In this document: positions 24,256 through 31,926 of the stretch, in pieces
Position numbering within the stretch: the first letter of the stretch is position 1
Layout of the letters: each line of letters starts with the position of its first letter
Assembly (NCBI RefSeq): GCF_008704855.1
Contig: NZ_CP023691.1
Location: forward strand, 8,122,001 to 8,186,000
DNA: 64,000 bases
Source of the DNA: Streptomyces platensis
GTDB taxonomy: Bacteria > Actinomycetota > Actinomycetes > Streptomycetales > Streptomycetaceae
Direction: 5' to 3'
Translations under genes and position numbers: made by a program
Notes under the pieces: generated by a model
What the model saw: only the letters and a program-made list of their open reading frames with translations
Told to the model about the DNA's origin: nothing
Database searches by the model: none

Positions 24256-25628
24256 GCGCGCACCTCCGTGGTGGGACCGGCCGTGGGGAGCACCCGCGGC
24301 AGGGCGTCCACCAGGTTCCGGAAGTCATGGATCACGGTCTCCGGAGCGGTGGCGGACAACAGGCACAGCGCCGCCATGGTGTTGGCGCCCGCGGCCGGGT
24401 CGTACACCGGCACCGGCGCCCCGTCCGGGAGCGAGTTCTCGGCGACCACGGACAGATGGCTGCCGGCGCTCAGCGGCACCGCGTCCCGCACCGTCGGGAA
24501 GTCCCAGACCCGCTGGTCCGGCCAGGCCTCACCGGCGCCGTCGACGGCCAGCACGACCAGGGAACCGGCCGCGCCGTGCGCCTCCTGCGGAGTGCGCACC
24601 TCGGCGGGCCAGGAGACCGGACGCCCCAGCAGATGGTCGGTGAGCATGCCGATGAGGTCCAGGCCGAAGACCTCCTCGATCTGCGGGACGGTCATCGCCC
24701 CGCCGAACCGGGCGGCGGTCTCGATCACCCACATCTGCCCGTCCGCGCCGAGCTTGATCTCGGTGTGCGTACCGCAGTTCTGCAATCCCAGCGCGTCGAC
24801 GGCCTCGCGCGCCAGGGTCACGATGCGCCGCTGGGCGTCGTCCGGCAGCGCCGCCGGGGTGATACCGGCGCGTTCGGTGAACGGTTCCACCGTCGGCATC
24901 CGCCCGCTGAGGCAGACCGGACGGAAGTCGCCGTTCACGACGACGCCTTCGACACTGACGTAGTCGCCCCAGCCCTCCTGGTCGAACCACCCGGTGGCGG
25001 TGCCCGGCACGATCTCCTCGACGAGGAAGTCGGCCCCGGCGTCGGCCACATGCAGCTCGGCATAACCCAGTTGCGCGGACTCGGCCATCACCTCCCGCGC
25101 CCGTTCCCAGGCCGCCGGTACGTCCTCGGCGGAGCGCAGGGTCCGGTGGGCGGTGGAGCCGGCGCTCCAGGCGGCCTTCAGCAGCAGGGGGAAGCGGAGC
25201 GCGGCGGCCGCTTCGTGCAGATCCTGTGCGGTGGCGACCGGCCGGAACCGGGGCTGGGATATGCCCTGTTCCTGCCAGGTGCGCCGCATCATCCGCTTGT
25301 CGCGGGCCAGGGCGCAGTTGCCGCCCGCCCCGGCGAGGCCCAGCTTCTCGCAGGCCTCGGCGACCGCGACGACGGCGTACTCGGAGAACGTGACGACCGC
25401 GTCCGCGCCCACCGCCTGGGCCCGGGAGACGATCAGGGACACCAGGTCGCGCCGTTCGGACTCGGCAGGGCACAGCACCGAAGCGCATATCCGGTCCGCG
25501 GACGCGGCCACGGTGGGAGGGAGCGAGCTGAGCGCCAGCAGGTGCACTGCCGACCGTGCGGCGACCCGTGACAGGGCGTACCCCAAGGGCGGACCACCCT
25601 TGGCATACACGAACAGCACCTTGCTCAC
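24252..25628 (-). CDS. ATP-grasp ligase (carboxylate-amine ligase type)
   Basis: The 458-residue protein opens with SKVLFVYAKGGPPLGYAL, has a pre-ATP-grasp region with DAVVTFSEYAVVAVAEAC, then ATP-grasp signatures FPLLLKAAWSAGS, FLVEEIVPGTATGWF and HTEIKLGADGQMWVIETAAR. The last holds the metal-binding Glu and Arg pattern. The family joins a carboxylate, activated as acyl phosphate, to an amine, as in L-amino acid ligases. It probably makes a dipeptide or amide used by the cluster. The GTG at 25628 has AAAAGGAG 10 nt upstream; an ATG 7 codons earlier is the alternative. It is the first gene of the minus-strand operon. Confidence 0.86.
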   Translation of the reverse strand: MSKVLFVYAKGGPPLGYALSRVAARSAVHLLALSSLPPTVAASADRICASVLCPAESERRDLVSLIVSRAQAVGADAVVTFSEYAVVAVAEACEKLGLAGAGGNCALARDKRMMRRTWQEQGISQPRFRPVATAQDLHEAAAALRFPLLLKAAWSAGSTAHRTLRSAEDVPAAWERAREVMAESAQLGYAELHVADAGADFLVEEIVPGTATGWFDQEGWGDYVSVEGVVVNGDFRPVCLSGRMPTVEPFTERAGITPAALPDDAQRRIVTLAREAVDALGLQNCGTHTEIKLGADGQMWVIETAARFGGAMTVPQIEEVFGLDLIGMLTDHLLGRPVSWPAEVRTPQEAHGAAGSLVVLAVDGAGEAWPDQRVWDFPTVRDAVPLSAGSHLSVVAENSLPDGAPVPVYDPAAGANTMAALCLLSATAPETVIHDFRNLVDALPRVLPTAGPTTEVRA

Positions 25629-25969
25629 TGGAATCCGACTCCTTTTCATACGTGGGAACCATCGGAACGGCTGGCAACGCCCGGCCCCCCGGATCCGAAC
25701 GCCGTTCCCTCTAGCGAAGCAGCCGTGCGGCCCACCGTTCCCCTCTTCGGGCCGCAACCGCTCAGGCAAATGCCAGAGTTGTGGATACCGTCATTCCGTC
25801 GTGAAGGTTCTGTGATGCCGTATGGCGTCCCCGCGCCACCGCAGATGTGAACGAGCGGATGTCGCCAGATCGGCCGAGAACCGGGCATGCCTGCCCGCGG
25901 CGGGGGATACGCATGGCGGTGGCGCGCCGTCCGAAACCCGTAGATCTCCTCACCACTAAGGGGCCCGTC
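25629..25969. promoter_or_regulatory. Divergent promoter region of the NRPS cluster
   Basis: About 340 bp separate the ATP-grasp gene (leftward) from the PAS-LuxR regulator (rightward) if the regulator starts at 25970. No other gene is visible. It must hold promoters for both directions and contains the 18-bp dyad listed separately. Exact -10/-35 boxes cannot be assigned by eye. Confidence 0.55.
25761..25778. promoter_or_regulatory. Candidate operator for the PAS-LuxR regulator
   Basis: CTCAGGCAAATGCCAGAG is an 18-bp near-perfect dyad (only the two central bases and one outer pair deviate). Its core GGCAAATGCC resembles the GGGA-WW-TCCC core bound by PAS-LuxR regulators such as PimM. Its place between the regulator and the first operon gene fits a binding site. 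The link is inference. Confidence 0.5.
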
Positions 25970-27253
25970 GTGGACGAGACCAGTCTGAAATCGCTGCTCG
26001 AACACCTTCCGGTGTCCTGGTGGGAGGCCGACCGTGAGCTACGCGTGATCGACAGCGGCGGAGGCGCCTTCGACGACACGGTGACCGCCCAGCGGTTCCT
26101 CGACACCGTGCGCAAGGAACTCGCCGGTCCGGCCGAGGCACCCGAAATCAGCCATTGGCAGGCCCAGTTCGACGGCCGGGTCTTCGATGTGAACTGGCCC
26201 CTCGGCGTGCCCCGGCAGGGCCGCTCCCGAGGACTGGCGGTGGAAGTCGGCCCCCAAACGGCCGGTTCCCGCCGCTACGACGCCTTCGCGGACCTCGCCC
26301 CCGCCGCGGCCTTCATCCGGGACGCGACCGGGCGCTACCTCTGGGCGAACCACGCCTACGCCCATCTGTACGGCACCACACCGGAACACATCATCGGCAA
26401 GGACGTCGCCGACGTCGACGGACCGGCCGACGCCGCCCAGGTCCTGAGCCTGGACCGGGAGGTGCTCGAACGCGGCAAACCGGTCCGGCACACCCTCACC
26501 TACCACCGCTTCGACGGCACCGGCGGCCAGGCGGTCGGCCACCGCTTCCCCGTCCGGGAAGGCAGCCAGCGGTGCGTGGCGGGCATCTACATCGACATCA
26601 GCGACTACACCCGCGCGCTGCGCCAGCGCCGGGAGGCCGAGGAGAGCCTGCACGCGCTGCGCGATCACAGCGGTCTGCCGTGCGCCCTGATCTCCGCGGG
26701 CGGACGCATCCAGCAGGCCAGCGCCGCGGCCGCCGACCTGCTGCGCACCCGGCTCTCGGACCTCGTCGGCCGCCGCGCGCACACCGTGCTCGGCCCGACG
26801 CCGGAATTACCGGGGCTGCACCGCAGCTGGCTCGATCTCATAGCCCGCCGCAGCCGGCGCATCCAGACGACCGTGGTGCTCATGGACGCCCGCGGTCAGC
26901 AGCGCCGCGCCCGGCTGCATCTGACGACGGTGGGCCGGAGCGCGGACCGTGCCACCAGTGTCTGGGCGGTCGTCACCCACCAGGGGGTCGCCCATGAGCC
27001 GCATCCACCGCTGACGGCGACTCAGGTACGCATCCTGTCCCTGCTGGCCGCCGGCCACAGCAACGCGGAGATCGCCACGTCCCTGCACCTCTCCCGGCAG
27101 ACCGTCGACTACCACCTCAGCCGTCTGCGCGACCTCCTGGACGCCCCGACCAGACCCGCCCTGGTCGCCCGCGCCTATGTCCTGGGCATCCTGGCCCCCC
27201 AGGCCTGGCCGCCCCGCTCGGCGACGGCCTGCCATCCGCACAGCGTCACCTGA
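25970..27253 (+). CDS. PAS-LuxR family transcriptional regulator, cluster-specific
   Basis: The 427-residue protein has PAS-like sequence twice. A central PAS around DLAPAAAFIRDATGRYLW (near residues 105-125) is followed by a second sensor-like segment. A C-terminal LuxR helix-turn-helix ends it: LTATQVRILSLLAAGHSN and LHLSRQTVDYHLSRL (about 345-395). It probably activates the divergent NRPS operon. Codon 280 is TTA (26807-26809), so translation should depend on the bldA tRNA. The GTG at 25970 has AAGGGG 6 nt upstream and starts at the first predicted helix; ATG codons at 25847, 25859 and 25913 are alternatives. Confidence 0.85.
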   Translation: MDETSLKSLLEHLPVSWWEADRELRVIDSGGGAFDDTVTAQRFLDTVRKELAGPAEAPEISHWQAQFDGRVFDVNWPLGVPRQGRSRGLAVEVGPQTAGSRRYDAFADLAPAAAFIRDATGRYLWANHAYAHLYGTTPEHIIGKDVADVDGPADAAQVLSLDREVLERGKPVRHTLTYHRFDGTGGQAVGHRFPVREGSQRCVAGIYIDISDYTRALRQRREAEESLHALRDHSGLPCALISAGGRIQQASAAAADLLRTRLSDLVGRRAHTVLGPTPELPGLHRSWLDLIARRSRRIQTTVVLMDARGQQRRARLHLTTVGRSADRATSVWAVVTHQGVAHEPHPPLTATQVRILSLLAAGHSNAEIATSLHLSRQTVDYHLSRLRDLLDAPTRPALVARAYVLGILAPQAWPPRSATACHPHSVT

Positions 27254-27405
27254 CGGCCCCGCGGCCGCAGTCACCTGCGGAGTGTGGGCCACCCGGCTGA
27301 TTGTGGCCGCCGCGGGTTTGCTGCCCGCGGGTTGAACGCCGATGTGGGCCGACCGCGGCAGCACGATACCTCTGGCATCAGAAGGCTGAAGAGGCGAGGA
27401 GCGTC

Positions 27406-27819
27406 GTGAGAAGAATTGTGCAGGCGGGAACGGTCGTCGGGGCGTGCGGGCTGGTGCTGTTCGGCGGCGGGGCGGCCCAGGCCGTGACGCTCCCGGAGTC
27501 GCTGCTCTCCGCGGTGGCGGACGCCGATGTGGGCACGCTGAACGGCACGGTCAACGGGGTGGTCTGCAACAACCGCCTGGGCCAGATCCACTTCAGGTCA
27601 CCGGTGCTGGCGTCGCCCCACGCCTGTGTGAACGGGCCGGTGCACAGCGGCAACAGCCTGAACAGCGGCAACTTCATCAACCACGGGAACCCGAACAACA
27701 GCGGGAACCTCTCCAACACCAACGGAACCACCAACGCCGCCAACTCCGTCACGGGCGCCTCGTCGGGCAGCAGCAACAACGTCCAGCGCATCCTCGGACT
27801 GGGCCTCTTCCGCCACTGA
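27406..27819 (+). CDS. Small secreted Asn/Gly-rich protein (paralogue of the convergent neighbour)
   Basis: The 137-residue protein has a signal peptide (VRRIVQ start, hydrophobic core, likely cleavage after GGAAQA). The mature part has two cysteines (VVC and HAC) and an Asn-Gly-Ser-rich tail with SGN repeats (HSGNSLNSGNFINHGN, then NNSGNLSNTNG). It shares the motif C-(V/I)-N-G-P-V-x-S-G-N with the convergent gene at 27901-28269. I do not recognise the family. Low-complexity secreted proteins of this kind in Streptomyces may act at the cell surface, but no function is claimed. The GTG at 27406 follows GAGGAG by 6 nt. Confidence 0.72.
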   Translation: MRRIVQAGTVVGACGLVLFGGGAAQAVTLPESLLSAVADADVGTLNGTVNGVVCNNRLGQIHFRSPVLASPHACVNGPVHSGNSLNSGNFINHGNPNNSGNLSNTNGTTNAANSVTGASSGSSNNVQRILGLGLFRH

Positions 27820-27844
27820 TCCGCGCCGACGGAGGTACGGCACG

Positions 27845-27881
27845 GCCGCTCCGGCCACGGAGTTCCCGGGACCGGAGCGGC
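27845..27881. terminator. Bidirectional hairpin terminator
   Basis: GCCGCTCCGG (27845-27854) pairs perfectly with 27872-27881 across a 17-nt loop, between the two convergent small secreted-protein genes. Confidence 0.65.
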
Positions 27882-27900
27882 TCAGCGCACCCGCACCGTC

Positions 27901-28269
27901 TCAGTCGCGGTGGTGGTGGATGTGCTGCTCGTTGTTGCCGGACTTGGTTGCCGTGCCGGTCGTGCCGCCCGTGTCGTCGTTGGTGTTCGCGTTGGTGTTG
28001 GTCGGGCTGCCGCTGTTGCTGACCGTCCCCACGACATGGACGTTCTGCGATCTCCGCGGATTTCCGCTGAGCACCGGCCCGTTGATGCAGAAGCGGGCCC
28101 GGTGCGCACAGCGGAACCTGGCGTCGAAGCGGGCGACGGTGTCGCTGTTCGAGACCCCGTCGCCGCCGGCCGGCGCGGCCCAGGCCAGGGTGGGCGAGAG
28201 CGTACCCGCGGCCAGGAACAGACCGCAGGCTCCTGCCATCACGACATTGACGCGTGCCGATTTCTTCAC
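27901..28269 (-). CDS. Small secreted Thr/Asn-rich protein (paralogue of the convergent neighbour)
   Basis: The 122-residue protein has a clear signal peptide (MKKSARVNVV start, cleavage near LAWAAPA). The mature part has two close cysteines (RCAHRARFC), then INGPVLSGN, which matches VNGPVHSGN in the convergent gene. A Thr/Asn/Gly-rich tail follows, ending in a histidine cluster (EQHIHHHRD) that could bind metal. The family is not recognised. It shares a terminator with its partner. The ATG at 28269 begins directly with the basic part of the signal peptide and has GAGCAC upstream. Confidence 0.72.
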   Translation of the reverse strand: MKKSARVNVVMAGACGLFLAAGTLSPTLAWAAPAGGDGVSNSDTVARFDARFRCAHRARFCINGPVLSGNPRRSQNVHVVGTVSNSGSPTNTNANTNDDTGGTTGTATKSGNNEQHIHHHRD

Positions 28270-28409
28270 TGTGTGCTCCTGCGCTCAGAGTGGGAACCGG
28301 GGATCTTGCTATCCCGGATGCCCCGCACCACCAAGCCTGAGCAACGGCCGGTCCCGATTGTTCACCCTGTCCGATTATGGGATTCACCGTGACGGCCCTG
28401 GAACGGCGC

Positions 28410-28437
28410 CGCCCTTCCCGCGGCCGCGGGAAGGGCG
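28410..28437. terminator. Perfect 28-bp palindrome terminator
   Basis: CGCCCTTCCCGCGG (28410-28423) is followed directly by its exact reverse complement (28424-28437). It lies 8 nt beyond the stop of the CoA ester lyase gene and probably ends that transcript. Confidence 0.7.
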
Positions 28438-28445
28438 CGCGTTCC

Positions 28446-29318
28446 TCAACGTCCGGCGATCGCCTCGGCGACGGCGAGAATCCGGCGGGCGTCCTCGACA
28501 TGCAGGTTCTCGATCATCCGGCCGTCGACGGTGACCACACCGCGCCCTTCGCGGGTGGCTTCGTCGAACGCGTCAATGACCTTGCGCGCATGGGCGATCT
28601 GGTCGGCGGACGGGGCGAAGAGCCGGTTGCACGGTTCGACCTGCGACGGATGGATGAGCGTCTTTCCGTCGAACCCGAACTGCCGGCCCTGCACACACTC
28701 GGCCTCGAAGCCCTCGGCGTTCTTCACATCGTTGTAGACGCCGTCCAGGATCGCCTTGCCGGTGTCGCGCGCCGCCAGCAGTGCCAGGGACAGCCCGGTC
28801 AGCAGCGGGGCCCGGCCGGGAACATGCTCGGCGTGCAACTCCTTCGCCAGGTCGTTGGTGCCCATCACCAGCACGGTGAGGCGTTCACTGGCGGCGGCGA
28901 CGGCACGGGCGTCCAGCATCGCGCGCGGGGTCTCGACCATGGCCCAGATGGCCGTACGGTCCGGAGCGCCGGCGGCTTCGAGGGCGCGCTCGACCTCCCG
29001 CACGGTGTCGGCGGAGTCCACCTTGGGCACCACCACCGCGTCCGGGCCGGCCTCGGCGGCGGCCCGGAGGTCGTCGGCGTGCCAGGCGGTGCCGGGCCCG
29101 TTGACCCGGATCGTCACCTCCCGGTAGCCGTATTCCCCCGAGGCCGCGGCGGCCGCGACCCGCTTGCGGGCGTCGGCCTTCGCGTCAGGGGCGACGGCGT
29201 CCTCCAGGTCGAGGATCAGCGCGTCGGCGGGAAGGGACTTGGCCTTCTCCAGGGCGCGTTCATTGGCACCGGGCATGTAGAGCACGGAGCGGCGCGGTCG
29301 CAGGATCGCGTCGGACAC
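28446..29318 (-). CDS. HpcH/HpaI aldolase / CoA ester lyase (CitE-like)
   Basis: The 290-residue protein starts RPRRSVLYMPGANERALEK, the hallmark N-terminus of CitE-like CoA ester lyases. It has LILDLEDAVAPDAK (metal-binding Glu/Asp), TIRVNGPGT (arginine for the acyl chain), WAMVETPRAMLD and GKTLIHPSQVE. These enzymes cleave or form malyl-type CoA thioesters. With its partner at 29324-30385 it resembles the lyase step of the ethylmalonyl-CoA or related C4/C5-CoA pathways. The GTG at 29318 has AAAAGGAGT upstream. It lies 5 nt downstream of the partner, so the two form an operon. Confidence 0.88.
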   Translation of the reverse strand: MSDAILRPRRSVLYMPGANERALEKAKSLPADALILDLEDAVAPDAKADARKRVAAAAASGEYGYREVTIRVNGPGTAWHADDLRAAAEAGPDAVVVPKVDSADTVREVERALEAAGAPDRTAIWAMVETPRAMLDARAVAAASERLTVLVMGTNDLAKELHAEHVPGRAPLLTGLSLALLAARDTGKAILDGVYNDVKNAEGFEAECVQGRQFGFDGKTLIHPSQVEPCNRLFAPSADQIAHARKVIDAFDEATREGRGVVTVDGRMIENLHVEDARRILAVAEAIAGR

Positions 29319-29323
29319 GGGTG

Positions 29324-30385
29324 TTACTCCTTTTCGGCCGCGGCGTAGGCGTCGCGCAGCTCGGGGTCGCGGGCGGCGAGGGCGTCGGCGAGTTCGGCGA
29401 CCACCTGGCACTGCTTGTACGTGGCGTCGTCCTGCATCTTGCCGTCGATCATCACCGCGCCGGTGCCGTCGCCCATCGCCTCGATGACCCGGCGGGCCCA
29501 GGCGACATCGGCGGGTGCGGGGGAGAAGACCTTCTTGGCGATGGCGATCTGCACCGGGTGCAGGCTCCAGGCGCCGACGCAGCCCAGCAGGAAGGCGTTG
29601 CGGAACTGGTCCTCGCAGGCGGTGACGTCCTTGATGTCGCCGAACGGCCCGTAGAACGGCAGGATGCCGTGCGCCGCACAGGCGTCGACCATCCGCGCAA
29701 GGGTGTAGTGCCACAGGTCCTGCTGGAAGGTGGCCCGCGGCGCGTCGGTGTCCGCGCCGTGCGGGTCCTCCCGGACCAGGTAGCCGGGGTGCCCGCCGCC
29801 GACCCGGGTGGTCTTCATCCGGCGGCTGGCGGCGAGGTCGGCGGGGCCGAGCGAGATGCCCTGCATCCGGGGGCTGGCCCCGGCGATCTCCTCGACGTTG
29901 GCGACGCCGGTGGCGGTCTCCAGGATGGCGTGCACCAGGATCGGCCGCTGGATCTGCGCCTTCGCCTCCAGCTGGGCGAGCAGCCGGTCGACGTAGTGGA
30001 TGTCTTCGGCGCCCTCGACCTTGGGCACCATGATCACATCGAGCTTGTCGCCGATCTCGGTGACCAGCGTCAGCAGATCGTCCAGCGCCCACGGGGAGTC
30101 CAGGCTGTTGATCCGGGTCCACAGCTGGGTGTCGCCGAAGTCCGTGGCCTTGGCGATCTTCACCAGACCCGACCGGGCGGCCTCCTTGCGGTCGGCGGCG
30201 ACCGCGTCCTCCAGATTGCCGAGCAGTACGTCCACGGTGGGCGCGATGGCCGGCACCTTGGCGGCCATCTTCTCGTTGCCCGGGTCGAAGAAGTGGATCA
30301 TCCGGGACGGCCGGAACGGTACCTCGCGTACCGGTGTGGGCGCCCCGACTGCCAGCGGGCGGAAGAAGTCCTTCGGAGAACGCAT
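29324..30385 (-). CDS. Malyl-CoA lyase-like HpcH/HpaI family protein
   Basis: The 353-residue protein is longer than its neighbour but has the same fold: DVLLGNLEDAVAAD, WTRINSLDSPWALDDL, VIMVPKVEGAEDI, LVHAILETATGV and SLGPADLAASRR. The pattern is close to the actinobacterial L-malyl-CoA/beta-methylmalyl-CoA lyases. It would split a malyl-type CoA ester into glyoxylate and an acyl-CoA. The ATG at 30385 has AGGGAG 5-6 nt upstream. It heads a two-gene operon with the shorter paralogue. Nearby genes of the ethylmalonyl-CoA pathway were not seen, so the pathway is inferred from the family only. Confidence 0.85.
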   Translation of the reverse strand: MRSPKDFFRPLAVGAPTPVREVPFRPSRMIHFFDPGNEKMAAKVPAIAPTVDVLLGNLEDAVAADRKEAARSGLVKIAKATDFGDTQLWTRINSLDSPWALDDLLTLVTEIGDKLDVIMVPKVEGAEDIHYVDRLLAQLEAKAQIQRPILVHAILETATGVANVEEIAGASPRMQGISLGPADLAASRRMKTTRVGGGHPGYLVREDPHGADTDAPRATFQQDLWHYTLARMVDACAAHGILPFYGPFGDIKDVTACEDQFRNAFLLGCVGAWSLHPVQIAIAKKVFSPAPADVAWARRVIEAMGDGTGAVMIDGKMQDDATYKQCQVVAELADALAARDPELRDAYAAAEKE

Positions 30386-30587
30386 GCAGTCTCCCTGGTC
30401 GGCTCGGAGGGAGGATCGCCGCCGGTGCCCGGCGGCGCCCTTGCGGCCCTCACTCTAGGCCCGACCAGCAGGGATACTACTGACCAGTACGTGTGCCGTT
30501 GGTCACCGTCGGCGAGGGGACGGCGCCGGACGCACAGGGCGTCAGCGGCGTTTCCGGACCCCCGGGTTCCCGCCCTCCGTGGCCCGT

Positions 30588-31886
30588 TCAGGACCCCAGA
30601 CAGTCGACGAACTTCACCCGGTCGCCCGCACCCTTGATGAAGTCCTGCGGGGAGTGATTGCGCAACCGGCACATGTCATAGCGGGCCCGGGGGCCGGCGC
30701 CGCCGCCGTCCTGCTCGTAGGAGTGCTGCCCGGACAGCTGGCAGGAGTCGTACCGCACGAGCGGACCCTGAGACCCGATGCGGTAGCGATGGGGGCTGCT
30801 CTCCTCGGCGAACGACTTGAAGGCGTTCGCGGTGTCGTCACAGTCGTTGAAGTGCACCGTGCCGCTGTCCCAGGCGCAGTCGATCACGACGGTGTCCGGG
30901 TCGCGCACCTCGAAGCGGATGTCCTCGGCGTGGAAGCGCTGCACGGAGTCGTGGTGCGGTCCGCGCGGGAAACGGAAGAAGGTGCTGGTGCGCCCGTAGT
31001 CGCCGGAGTCCTCGGGGCGGCGGCCGGTGACGATATAGGAACCGCCGCGGCAGGTGATGGAACCCCCGTAGGGGAACTCCAGGAAGTTGCCCCAGGCGTA
31101 CTCGACCTTCATGTCGTTGAACCAGTAGTTGAGGAACTGGTCCTGCTGGCCGTGGCTCACCGACTTCTCGGACAGCCCGGAATACAGGAACGCCTTGCGG
31201 TACGCCCCGCCCACCCGGCAGGCGTCCCATCGCATCTCCGAGTTGGTGTTGCTGCCGTCGAGGGCCAGACCGTAGGTCCACTCGCCGGTCCACTCGCATT
31301 CGGTGAAGCGGTAGTCCTGTGCCTGACCGGTCGAGTAGGAGTAGAAGAACGAGGCGCCGGGGGTGGCGGCGACAAAGCCCAGCTGCTCGAACATCACATT
31401 CGCCCAGCTGTCCTCGTTGCGGCACAGATAGGTGGTGTCGCCCTCGGGTGGTGCGAAGAGCAGCTGTGTCATCCGTTTGCCGGCCCCGCGGAACCGTAAG
31501 CCGTTGGCCTTGAGCTTGCCCCCGGTGGCGTTGAGCAGCGCATGGGGCTTGCGGATGAGGTAGGTGCCGGCCGGTATGTCGATCACGGTCCGGCCGATGT
31601 GGTCCCAGACCCGGCCGGCCGCGTAGGAGTACGCGCGGGCGAACGCCCGGCTGTCGTCGGTGCGTCCGTCCCCCTTGGCCCCGAAATCCGCGACCACATC
31701 GATGACGTCCTTGCCCTTGGGCTTGTGGCCGGTGACCACGGGGGCCCTGGCGTCGTCGGACGTCTGCCGGGAGGCGGGGGCCGCCGACTCGCATCCGGTG
31801 AGGGCGGCCGCCAGCGCCGCGGCCGTACCCGCCAGCACCGTCCGGCGATCGGCGCCACCGGTTGACGAAGAGGTCCTGCCTGCCAT
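30588..31886 (-). CDS. Right-handed beta-helix lipoprotein (pectate-lyase-superfamily-like)
   Basis: The 432-residue protein begins with a Tat-like lipoprotein signal: DRRTVLAG, then a hydrophobic stretch and lipobox LTGC with Cys32. The mature part opens DVIDVVADFGAKGDGRTDDS, the typical entry of pectate-lyase/GH28-like beta helices. Many short strand-turn repeats follow (for example YRFTECEWTGEW, RWDACRVGGAY). It would sit on the outer face of the membrane and may bind, trim or modify the polysaccharide made by the adjoining locus. Catalytic residues cannot be placed. The ATG at 31886 has GAAGGAG 7 nt upstream. Confidence 0.8.
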   Translation of the reverse strand: MAGRTSSSTGGADRRTVLAGTAAALAAALTGCESAAPASRQTSDDARAPVVTGHKPKGKDVIDVVADFGAKGDGRTDDSRAFARAYSYAAGRVWDHIGRTVIDIPAGTYLIRKPHALLNATGGKLKANGLRFRGAGKRMTQLLFAPPEGDTTYLCRNEDSWANVMFEQLGFVAATPGASFFYSYSTGQAQDYRFTECEWTGEWTYGLALDGSNTNSEMRWDACRVGGAYRKAFLYSGLSEKSVSHGQQDQFLNYWFNDMKVEYAWGNFLEFPYGGSITCRGGSYIVTGRRPEDSGDYGRTSTFFRFPRGPHHDSVQRFHAEDIRFEVRDPDTVVIDCAWDSGTVHFNDCDDTANAFKSFAEESSPHRYRIGSQGPLVRYDSCQLSGQHSYEQDGGGAGPRARYDMCRLRNHSPQDFIKGAGDRVKFVDCLGS

Positions 31887-31926
31887 GATGTTGCTCCTTC
31901 GGGGGTCCATTCATCAGGTGGGGGAC

